DNA of 10,167 nt from assembly GCA_900554395.1 (NCBI GenBank), contig USHB01000038.1:1-10167 (forward strand), given 5' to 3'. This document shows positions 1 through 5,793 of this stretch, piece by piece. This DNA comes from an uncultured Phascolarctobacterium sp. (GTDB lineage Bacteria; Bacillota; Negativicutes; Acidaminococcales; Acidaminococcaceae). A model generated the notes under the pieces. It was not told the origin of the DNA, made no database searches, and saw only the letters and a program-made list of their open reading frames with translations. The translations under genes and the position numbers were made by a program. How positions within the stretch are numbered: the stretch's first letter is position 1; each line of letters starts with the position of its first letter.

Positions 1-1308
1 ATTGGAATAACGGCCGGTGCCTCGACGCCGGACCGATTAATCAAGGAGGCTTTATTTGTAATGGAAAACATGGAAAACATGGACTTTGAAAGTATGCTGG
101 ATCAGAGCTTGGAGAATTCTGAAATTTATCCCGGCAAAATTGTGAAAGCTACTGTAATTCAAAAGGACAAGGATGCAGTTTATGTAGACTTTGGCTATAT
201 GAAAGAAGGCGCTATCGCTTACAGCGAATGGGCTGCCGGTGATCCTGATGAAATTGCTAAAACCATTAATGTTGGCGATGAAGTGGAAGCTAAAGTTATT
301 CCCGGTACTTCCAAAGATGATTTTGTACGCCTTTCCAAAATCCGTGCTGAACAGGATGCTGCCTGGAAAAACGTACCCGAACTTGCTGAAGGTGAAAAAC
401 GCCCGGCTACCGTTAAAGTTCTGCGCGTAATTAAAAACCGCCAGAAAAACATTGTTGGCCTTGCAGTTGCCGTTGAAGGCGTTGAAGGCTTTATGCCCGC
501 TTCCCACGTTGAACTGAAACGCGTTGAAGACTTCACTCCGTATATCGGCCAGGAACTGGAAGCTGAAATTATTGAAGTTGACGCTGCTAAAAAACGCCTC
601 GTAGTAAGCCGCCGCGATTTGCTGCGCGCTGAACGCGAAGCTAAGGCACAGGCTTGGCGTGAAGCTAAAGCTGCCCGCATTGCTGCTGCTAAAGAAGCAC
701 GCGAAGCTGCTGAAGAAGAAGCATACAACAGCGTAGAAGAAGGCACCGTAGTACCGGGCAAAGTTCTGCGCATTGCTGATTTCGGTCTGTTTGTAGAAGT
801 AGGCAAAGGTCTTGTAGGTTTGGTTCACAACACCGAACTTTCCTGGGACCGCAATGTTAAAGCAAAAGATTTTGAACCCGGCACCGAAGTTACCGTGCTG
901 ATTAAAAAGATTGACCGCGAAGCAAAACGCGTTGCCCTGAGCATTAAAGCAACTCAGGAAGATCCCTGGGTAACCGAAGCCAACGCTCTGCCGGAAGGCG
1001 CTATTGTTAAAGGCATTGTAACCCGCTTCCTGCCTTTCGGTGCTATCGTTAAAGTAACCGACAGGGTAGAAGGCCTTGTACATGTATCTGAAATTGCAGA
1101 AACCCGCGTTGAAAAACCGGAAGATGTACTGGAAATCGGCCAGGAAGTTGTTGTTAAAGTTATCAAAAAAGATATGGAACATAAAAAAATCGGCCTGAGC
1201 ATTGCCAAAGCTGCTAAAGAAAAAGAAAAAGCAGAATACAGTGCTTACCTTAACAACAAACCGGAACTGACTTTAGACCTTTCCGAACAGCTTGAAACTT
1301 TGAAATAA
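1..1308 (+). CDS. ispH/rpsA: IspH-ribosomal protein S1 fusion, 5' end outside the window (partial)
   Basis: The S1 part could start at the ATG at 61, but the same frame has no stop back to base 1. Codons 1-20 read GITAGASTPDRLIKEALFV after an initial Ile, which matches the conserved C-terminal end of IspH (4-hydroxy-3-methylbut-2-enyl diphosphate reductase, the [4Fe-4S] enzyme that makes IPP and DMAPP). This is therefore the tail of a bifunctional IspH-S1 protein, a fusion known in clostridia and Negativicutes. Counting from Met at 61, the S1 part has 415 residues. It has four OB-fold S1 repeats at about 23-93, 110-183, 227-296 and 310-382. An Ala/Glu/Lys/Arg-rich, probably helical linker lies at 184-226, and there is a short acidic C-terminal tail. 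Repeat 3 has the typical FGLFVEVG strand and VGLVHNTELS loop; repeat 4 has FGAIVKV and EGLVHVSEI. Four repeats is usual for Firmicutes S1-like proteins, against six in Escherichia coli. Its role is mRNA binding at the 30S subunit or as a free RNA-binding protein. If the internal start at 61 is used, a free S1 protein would also be made. Confidence 0.9.
   Translation: MGITAGASTPDRLIKEALFVMENMENMDFESMLDQSLENSEIYPGKIVKATVIQKDKDAVYVDFGYMKEGAIAYSEWAAGDPDEIAKTINVGDEVEAKVIPGTSKDDFVRLSKIRAEQDAAWKNVPELAEGEKRPATVKVLRVIKNRQKNIVGLAVAVEGVEGFMPASHVELKRVEDFTPYIGQELEAEIIEVDAAKKRLVVSRRDLLRAEREAKAQAWREAKAARIAAAKEAREAAEEEAYNSVEEGTVVPGKVLRIADFGLFVEVGKGLVGLVHNTELSWDRNVKAKDFEPGTEVTVLIKKIDREAKRVALSIKATQEDPWVTEANALPEGAIVKGIVTRFLPFGAIVKVTDRVEGLVHVSEIAETRVEKPEDVLEIGQEVVVKVIKKDMEHKKIGLSIAKAAKEKEKAEYSAYLNNKPELTLDLSEQLETLK
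43..49 (+). promoter_or_regulatory. Internal Shine-Dalgarno-like site within the IspH-S1 frame
   Basis: AAGGAGG lies 11 bases before the ATG at 61. It is as strong as the real ribosome binding sites of the hydrogenase and pnp genes here. It also encodes the Lys-Glu of the IspH C-terminal end, so it may be only coding sequence. Spacing is a little long for the ATG at 61 and too long for those at 70 and 79. It could allow independent initiation of the S1 part. Use as a start signal is inference. Confidence 0.4.
61..84 (+). repeat. Tandem 9-base repeat giving three in-frame ATG codons
   Basis: ATGGAAAAC occurs at 61-69 and 70-78, followed by a partial copy, ATGGAC, at 79-84. It encodes Met-Glu-Asn-Met-Glu-Asn-Met-Asp at the IspH-S1 junction. 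The unit is a multiple of three, so a change in copy number would keep the frame and only alter linker length and the number of possible start codons. Confidence 0.75.
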
Positions 1309-1325
1309 TTTTACGGTGGTATTGA

Positions 1326-2381
1326 ATGTCGCGCGAACAGAGGAAACTTGACCATATCAAATACGCGTTAAAGCTTGGCGACGGCCCGCAGACCAGCGGA
1401 CTGGAAGATGTGCATTTTGTACATAACTGCCTGCCGGAGCTTAACCCGCAGGATATAGACCTTTCCTCAAAGTTCGGCGGCATTCTGCTTTTATCGCCGT
1501 TTTTAATCAACGCTGTTACCGGCGGCGCGGAAGCCGTAACCGAAATTAACCGCCGTCTGGCGCAGGCTGCCAAAAAAACAGGTGCTGCGCTGGCTGTAGG
1601 TTCACAATACGGTGCGGTTAAGCATAAAATCAATTATTATAGCTATGAAGTTGTGCGCGAAGAATATCCGGACGGAGTTATTTTTGCCAACACCAGTGCT
1701 CTGGCAACGCCGGAAGAAGCACTGGAAGCCGTAAAAATGATTGATGCTGATGCCCTGCAAATTCATTTAAACCCTGCGCAGGAACTTATAATGCCCGAGG
1801 GAGACCGTGATTTTAAAGGGCTGTTTGCCAATATGCAGCGCATTTTAGATAAATGCTGCGTGCCTGTTATTGTTAAGGAAACAGGCTGCGGCATGGCTGC
1901 AAGGCAGGTTAAGCAGTTGCTTAAAGCAGGCTTTACATGTTTTGACGTTGGCGGGGCAGGTGGAACTAATTTTCCTGCCATTGAATCGGCGCGTTACGGA
2001 GGCACCACGCTTTTAAACGCATGGGGGCTTAATACAGCGCAAACACTTTTGGAAACTGGCGGTGTATGCGGCACGGAGGGCTATATTACGGCAACCGGCG
2101 GTATACGCAGCGGGCTTGATGCAGCTAAATGCCTGGCGCTTGGCGCCGATTTAACAGGCATGGCAGGCAATGTGCTGGAGGCTGCAGTAAACGGCGGCGC
2201 TGATGCGGCAGCAGAACTTATAACGCAGGCAGAAGATGAATTGCGCATGCTGATGCTGCTTACAGGAGCGCCGGATATATGCAGTTTGCGCAAAAAGCCG
2301 CTGTACTTTACCGGCAGGCTGCTTGATTTTATGCAGTGCCGTGGCTGGGACTGTGTTGAACTGGCAAGGTCACGGAGATAA
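1326..2381 (+). CDS. fni: Type 2 isopentenyl-diphosphate delta-isomerase (FMN-dependent)
   Basis: Interconverts isopentenyl diphosphate and dimethylallyl diphosphate in the cytoplasm, using reduced FMN; unrelated to the type 1 (Idi) enzyme. The 351-residue length fits the family. Visible family motifs on the TIM-barrel: RKLDHIKYAL at 6-15, INAVTGG at 61-67, LAVGSQ at 89-94, HLNPAQE at 147-153 (substrate and Mg2+ site, Gln and Glu present), VKETGCG at 183-189, the phosphate/FMN-binding GGAGGTNFPAIE at 209-220, and TGGIRSG at 257-263. The ATG at 1326 is preceded by GGTGG at 1315-1319, a modest ribosome binding site six bases away. The gap to the upstream IspH-S1 stop is only 17 bases, so the two are probably co-transcribed. 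This puts two consecutive steps of isoprenoid synthesis in one operon. IspH already makes both isomers, so this enzyme probably balances the pool. A terminator follows directly. Confidence 0.96.
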   Translation: MSREQRKLDHIKYALKLGDGPQTSGLEDVHFVHNCLPELNPQDIDLSSKFGGILLLSPFLINAVTGGAEAVTEINRRLAQAAKKTGAALAVGSQYGAVKHKINYYSYEVVREEYPDGVIFANTSALATPEEALEAVKMIDADALQIHLNPAQELIMPEGDRDFKGLFANMQRILDKCCVPVIVKETGCGMAARQVKQLLKAGFTCFDVGGAGGTNFPAIESARYGGTTLLNAWGLNTAQTLLETGGVCGTEGYITATGGIRSGLDAAKCLALGADLTGMAGNVLEAAVNGGADAAAELITQAEDELRMLMLLTGAPDICSLRKKPLYFTGRLLDFMQCRGWDCVELARSRR

Positions 2382-2386
2382 AAAAT

Positions 2387-2415
2387 AAACGGTATAACTT
2401 AGCGTTATACCGTTT
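2387..2415 (+). terminator. Intrinsic terminator after fni
   Basis: A perfect 12-base-pair stem (2387-2398 with 2404-2415) encloses the 5-base loop TTAGC. It is followed by TTTAATATATT and begins six bases after the fni stop. The stem is A/U-rich outside and GC-containing inside (ACGGTATAAC/GTTATACCGT). The A-run at 2381-2385 on the other side means it could also stop leftward transcription coming from rpmB. Confidence 0.85.
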
Positions 2416-2579
2416 TAATATATTAGTTTGATTATACTTTTGTTAAATTTCTAATTGGCGGTTGATAAATAAAGCGGTTCGTAAATTTTGCTCATTATTC
2501 AACCGCAAAAATTACGTAACTTTACCGGCGTACTTATTACCTTCGTCTGCGGCTTGGTAATAAGCGGCGGCTCAGCTAA
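2416..2579. other. Non-coding gap between convergent fni and rpmB with two inverted repeats
   Basis: No recognised gene lies here. Two perfect inverted repeats are visible: GCGGTTGA at 2458-2465 with TCAACCGC at 2499-2506 (33-base loop), and CTTATTACC at 2533-2541 with GGTAATAAG at 2556-2564 (14-base loop). A further GCGGTT copy at 2474-2479 could pair alternatively with the right arm of the first stem. The 8-base palindrome TTACGTAA is at 2512-2519. A 32-codon frame with a TTG start runs from 2488 to a stop at 2584-2586 and contains a short hydrophobic stretch, but it has no good ribosome binding site. The stretch could be the folded 3' part of a long rpmB transcript, a small RNA or relict sequence; the sequence alone does not decide. 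Confidence 0.5.
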
Positions 2580-2616
2580 AAAATAAGCCCAATACCAAAG
2601 GTATCAGGCTTATTTT
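2580..2616 (-). terminator. Intrinsic terminator after rpmB
   Basis: The arms AAAATAAGCC (2580-2589) and GGCTTATTTT (2607-2616) form a 10-base-pair stem. After a 2x2 internal mismatch there is a second 5-base-pair stem, ATACC/GGTAT (2592-2596 with 2600-2604), and a 3-base loop. Read on the minus strand it ends in six T residues (complement of 2578-2583). It starts 14 bases past the rpmB stop. The plus-strand side also ends in TTTT, so it may act in both directions. Confidence 0.9.
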
Positions 2617-2630
2617 AAAATCCGTTAGAA

Positions 2631-2822
2631 TCAGATAGCGCGGTTAACTTTACCGGAACGCAAGCAACGGGTGCAAACGTTAATACGTTTTACAGAGCCA
2701 TTAACAACTGCTCTTACTTGCTGAATGTTCGGTTTCCAAGCGCGTTTAGAATGTCTATTGGAATGGCTGACGTTACAACCAGCTTGAATACCTTTGCCGC
2801 AAACTTCGCAAATGGATGCCAT
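2631..2822 (-). CDS. rpmB: 50S ribosomal protein L28
   Basis: Small basic 63-residue protein of the large ribosomal subunit. The family pattern is clear: CEVCGKG near the N-terminus, VSHSNRHSKRAWKPN at 18-32, and a C-terminal RINVCTRCLRSGKV segment. Cys5, Cys8, Cys50 and Cys53 form two CxxC pairs, so this is the zinc-binding (C+) form of L28. The start chosen is the ATG at 2822-2820, with AAGGAGG eight bases upstream on the minus strand. A GTG nine bases further out would add three residues, but it overlaps the Shine-Dalgarno sequence and is not favoured. The gene is transcribed alone from a promoter at 2904-2876 and ends in a strong terminator. It is divergent from recG. Confidence 0.97.
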   Translation of the reverse strand: MASICEVCGKGIQAGCNVSHSNRHSKRAWKPNIQQVRAVVNGSVKRINVCTRCLRSGKVNRAI

Positions 2823-2875
2823 GAGTCCCACCTCCTTAACGTAATTCGAGCATCAGTTACAAATTTAACAGAAGT

Positions 2876-2904
2876 ATCATACCATAGAATGAACGTAAAA
2901 GCAA
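2876..2904 (-). promoter_or_regulatory. Promoter for rpmB
   Basis: On the minus strand, TTGCTT (plus-strand 2904-2899) and TATGAT (2881-2876) are separated by exactly 17 bases. The -10 is preceded by TGG, giving an extended -10 (TGnTATGAT), which compensates for the weak -35. The predicted start near 2869 gives a leader of about 47 bases before the rpmB ATG. Confidence 0.7.
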
Positions 2905-2932
2905 GTTATTTTTAGATTGGCAGTGTGATTTT

Positions 2933-4993
2933 ATGTGGTGGCAGGAGCCGATAACAAAATTAAAGGGCATTGGCCCCAAAAAAGCAGCTGATTTTGCAAA
3001 TCTGAACGTTTTTACAATAGGCGATTTGCTGAACCGCTATCCGCGTACTTATGTAGACCAGAGCAAGGTAAAAACAATTGCGGAACTGCAAACAAACGGA
3101 GAAAAGCAGCTTTTCCGCGCAGAGGTTTACCGTCTGGCAGATAAAATATCAGCGCGCCGCATGCGTTATACTTTGGTAACGGTAAAAGACTGTACCGGCT
3201 TTGCGGAAATATATATGTTTGCGCACCAGCGTTTTCAAACACGCAATTTTAAGCCCGGTACACAGCTTTTAATAGATGGCAAGGTACAGCCGGGGCGCGG
3301 TGGGGCAAAAGTTATTACCGATGCCTATGTGCAGATTTTAAAAGATGGTGAAGAAGCATCGGCACCGGGGATTTTGCCGGTATATGCTTTAAGCGGTGCG
3401 CTTACGCAGCAGAATTTGCGTACAGCCGTTAAAACTGCGCTTGCCATGGCAGAAGAATACCTGCCGGAATCGCTGCCGCAGGAGGTAATTGCAGCTAAAA
3501 ATCTGCCGCCGCGTCTGGAGGCGTTGAAGAACATTCACTTTCCGGAAAGTTTTGCGGCGCTTGCCAAAGCGCGCGGCCGTTTTGTGTTTGAAGAACTGTT
3601 TTTACTGCAATGCGGGCTTTTATATTACCGCAGCCGTGTAAAATCCGGGCGCAGCGGCATAAAAATGGGTGCGGACGGTAAAATTTTAAAAGATGTGCTT
3701 GCCAAACTGCCTTTTAAACTGACGGAAGCACAGCAAAAAGCATGGCAGGATATAAGTCTTGACATGCAGGATATAAAACCAATGCACAGGCTGCTGCAAG
3801 GCGATGTAGGCAGCGGCAAAACGGCGGTATCGGCACTGGCGCTTGCCAAAACTGCAGAAAACGGTTATCAGGGCTGCATTATGGTGCCTACGGAAATTCT
3901 GGCACAGCAGCATTATGAAACCTTGCAGCAGTTTTTAGAGCCTGCCGGTATCAGCATAGGCCTTTTAACAAGCAGCGTTAAGGGCGTGCGCAGGAGCGAA
4001 CTTCTGGAAGCACTGGCAGACGGAAGTTTGCAGGTGCTTGTAGGCACGCATGCACTGATACAGGACGATGTGGTTTTTGATAAACTGGCGCTTGTAGTAA
4101 CGGATGAACAGCACCGCTTCGGCGTGGAACAGCGCGCCAAACTTGCCAATAAATCGGCTTTTGAGCCGGATGTGCTTGTAATGACGGCAACGCCGATACC
4201 GCGTACCCTGGCGCTTACCGTATATGGCGATTTGGATGTATCAATAATGAAAGGTATGCCGCCGGGACGAAAAAGCATTAAAACGCTCTGTTATACCGGC
4301 GATAAGAGGCGCGAAGTTTATGCCGGCATGGTGCGGCAGATACAGGCAGGGCACCAGGCTTATATTGTCTGCGCGGTAATTGAACAGGGAGAAATGCCCG
4401 GCGTGCGTGCGGCAGAAGATGTTTACAATGAATTAAAAAACAGCTTTTTAAAAAATATTCCCTGCGCGCTGCTGCACGGAAAAATGAAGCCTGCGGAAAA
4501 AGAAATTATTATGGAAGATTTTGCTGCGGGGAGAATAAAAGCGCTTATCAGCACCACGGTTATAGAAGTTGGCGTAAACGTACCCAATGTCACGCTGATG
4601 ATTATTGAAAATGCCGACCGTTTCGGGCTGGCGCAGCTCCATCAGCTGCGTGGGCGCGTAGGGCGCGGCGAGGCACAGTCTTTCTGCGTTCTGCTCACGG
4701 ATTCGGATTCGCCGGAAACACTGGCGCGCCTGAATGTGCTGCATACTTCAAACGATGGTTTTTACCTTGCCGAGCAGGATTTGAAACTGCGCGGGGCAGG
4801 GCAGCTTTTTGGTTTGCGGCAGCATGGCTTGCCTGATTTGTATATTGCTGATATACTTCAAGATACGGATGTGCTTGTTGAAGCGCGTGCGCTTGCCAAA
4901 CAATCGCTTGCCGACAGGAAAATTACCGGCGAGATAGAACAGGCGCTGAACGCACAGTTTGACGAGCGTTTTAAACGAATTTTTAACAGTTAA
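2933..4993 (+). CDS. recG: ATP-dependent DNA helicase RecG
   Basis: Branch-migrating superfamily 2 helicase that remodels stalled replication forks and Holliday junctions; cytoplasmic, on the nucleoid. The 686-residue length matches the family. An N-terminal helix-hairpin-helix-like start (LKGIGPKKA at 10-18) leads into the wedge OB-fold at about 60-150, which binds the junction. The helicase core follows: motif I GDVGSGKT at 290-297, motif II DEQHR at 391-395, motif III MTATPIPRT at 417-425, and motif VI QLRGRVGRG at 571-579. The RecG-specific TRG region at 608-635 is intact (GAGQLFGLRQ), coupling ATP hydrolysis to fork movement. The ATG at 2933 gives the usual N-terminus, but no clear Shine-Dalgarno precedes it and no well-spaced promoter could be identified in the 110-base divergent gap; a TAGAAT at 2885-2890 has a TTAACA only 14 bases upstream. 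The next gene starts 11 bases after the stop. Confidence 0.98.
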   Translation: MWWQEPITKLKGIGPKKAADFANLNVFTIGDLLNRYPRTYVDQSKVKTIAELQTNGEKQLFRAEVYRLADKISARRMRYTLVTVKDCTGFAEIYMFAHQRFQTRNFKPGTQLLIDGKVQPGRGGAKVITDAYVQILKDGEEASAPGILPVYALSGALTQQNLRTAVKTALAMAEEYLPESLPQEVIAAKNLPPRLEALKNIHFPESFAALAKARGRFVFEELFLLQCGLLYYRSRVKSGRSGIKMGADGKILKDVLAKLPFKLTEAQQKAWQDISLDMQDIKPMHRLLQGDVGSGKTAVSALALAKTAENGYQGCIMVPTEILAQQHYETLQQFLEPAGISIGLLTSSVKGVRRSELLEALADGSLQVLVGTHALIQDDVVFDKLALVVTDEQHRFGVEQRAKLANKSAFEPDVLVMTATPIPRTLALTVYGDLDVSIMKGMPPGRKSIKTLCYTGDKRREVYAGMVRQIQAGHQAYIVCAVIEQGEMPGVRAAEDVYNELKNSFLKNIPCALLHGKMKPAEKEIIMEDFAAGRIKALISTTVIEVGVNVPNVTLMIIENADRFGLAQLHQLRGRVGRGEAQSFCVLLTDSDSPETLARLNVLHTSNDGFYLAEQDLKLRGAGQLFGLRQHGLPDLYIADILQDTDVLVEARALAKQSLADRKITGEIEQALNAQFDERFKRIFNS

Positions 4994-5004
4994 CGGAGGC
5001 ACAA

Positions 5005-5700
5005 ATGCCCGAAGAAAAATGGTATCAGAACCCGGAAAAGGCATCAAAAATAGTAGTGCTGGCAATTTTAATTATTGGCGGCGCACTTATATACCTTTTT
5101 GCGGGTGACGAAGTAAATAAAATGTTTGCGCTTGCCATCAGCGGCGATGTAGACGCATTGGCAGAATACTTCCGCTCTTTTGGCGTATGGGCAGTTGTGG
5201 TCAGCTTTTTGCTGGATGTTTTGATTAATGCGGGCAGTATTTTTCCCTCAATTTTTATTTCTACTGCCAACGGGCTGATTTTTGGGCTGCCAGTGGGTAT
5301 TTTAATTTCGTGGCTGGCTGAAACTACCGGTGTTGTAATCAGCTTCTGGCTGATGCGCTACTTATTCCGCAGCACTGCCGAAAAAATGATTGCCAAAAGC
5401 AGCATGCTGATGAAAATAGATGACCTCAGCGGGCGCAAAGGTTTGCAGTGGATGGCGCTGGCAAGAATGCTGCCGTATTTTCCTTCCGGCATTTTAACAG
5501 CAATCGGCGCTGTAAGCAAAATATCTACACGAGATTATATTATCGCCAACTTAATCGGTAAATTTCCTTCAACTTCACTGGAAGTTGTTATAGGACACGA
5601 TTTGGTTAATTTTCAGCAGCACAGCGAACGCCTGGCAGTTTTGGTAACGGCAGTAATTATTATTTTCGTTGTTTACAAACGCTTTGCGGCAAAAAGATAA
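5005..5700 (+). CDS. VTT-domain (TVP38/TMEM64, DedA-like) membrane protein
   Basis: Predicted integral membrane protein of 231 residues. Hydrophobic segments are at about 15-33, 61-80, 84-120 (two closely packed, with the glycine-rich stretch ANGLIFGLPVG at 88-98), 160-180 and 208-224, with a basic C-terminal end (YKRFAAKR). The VTT signature is visible in the glycine-rich segment, the conserved Arg at 118 after it, ARMLPYFPSGILTAIGAV at 153-170 and the IGKFPS...IGHD region at 184-199. Family members are linked to membrane lipid handling or proton-driven transport; the specific role here is not shown. The start has a good ribosome binding site (GGAGG at 4995-4999, five bases upstream). It lies 11 bases after recG and is probably co-transcribed with it. 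No clear terminator follows. Confidence 0.88.
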   Translation: MPEEKWYQNPEKASKIVVLAILIIGGALIYLFAGDEVNKMFALAISGDVDALAEYFRSFGVWAVVVSFLLDVLINAGSIFPSIFISTANGLIFGLPVGILISWLAETTGVVISFWLMRYLFRSTAEKMIAKSSMLMKIDDLSGRKGLQWMALARMLPYFPSGILTAIGAVSKISTRDYIIANLIGKFPSTSLEVVIGHDLVNFQQHSERLAVLVTAVIIIFVVYKRFAAKR

Positions 5701-5716
5701 TAATTTTCTTTTAGCA

Positions 5717-5784
5717 CTTTGTTGAGTTTTTGAAAACTGTACGGTATAATAAATTTAGCAGTTATTAACGAAGGTTCAACAAAG
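5717..5784. repeat. Inverted repeat spanning the hydrogenase promoter and ribosome binding site
   Basis: CTTTGTTGA at 5717-5725 is the exact reverse complement of TCAACAAAG at 5776-5784. The left arm overlaps the -35 element; the right arm runs into the Shine-Dalgarno. A second palindrome, AGTTTT-TG-AAAACT (5725-5738), sits between the -35 and -10. Because the left arm lies upstream of the predicted transcript start, a DNA-level operator is more likely than an RNA fold. No regulator is identified. Confidence 0.4.
5722..5750 (+). promoter_or_regulatory. Sigma-A promoter for the hydrogenase gene
   Basis: TTGAGT (5722-5727) and a perfect TATAAT (5745-5750) are separated by 17 bases. Predicted start is near 5757, giving a leader of about 37 bases. 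The gene has a strong ribosome binding site, AAAGGAGG at 5781-5788, five bases before its ATG. Confidence 0.85.
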
Positions 5785-5793
5785 GAGGCAGCT

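Noticed and set aside
219..806. Ser/Arg/Thr-rich minus-strand frame of 195 codons
   Set aside because: Low-complexity shadow of the S1 coding sequence in another frame.
52..1182. A 376-codon open frame on the minus strand opposite the S1 gene
   Set aside because: It is rich in Phe, Asn, Ala and Gly, as expected from reading GAA/AAA-rich coding DNA backwards. It has no family resemblance and lies wholly against a clear S1 protein.
2458..2564. CRISPR-like or transposon-end interpretation of the inverted repeats
   Set aside because: There are no regularly spaced direct repeats, no target-site duplication and no transposase fragment.
2476..2610. Open frame without stops on the minus strand through the rpmB terminator region
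   Set aside because: It has no start codon and runs through the terminator hairpin; the openness on both strands is explained by the inverted repeats.
2823..2831. GTG start for rpmB three codons upstream
   Set aside because: It overlaps the Shine-Dalgarno AAGGAGG. The ATG at 2822 has ideal spacing and gives the standard L28 N-terminus.
2718..2915. A 65-codon plus-strand frame across rpmB and the divergent gap
   Set aside because: It lies antisense to L28, has no ribosome binding site and no recognisable sequence. The start of recG lies further on.
3913..4278. Minus-strand 121-codon frame inside recG
   Set aside because: Shadow of the helicase core, which is intact on the plus strand.
5725..5738. 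Terminator for the VTT-domain gene
   Set aside because: The palindrome AGTTTT-TG-AAAACT has no GC-rich stem, a 2-base loop and no following T-run, and it sits inside the hydrogenase promoter.
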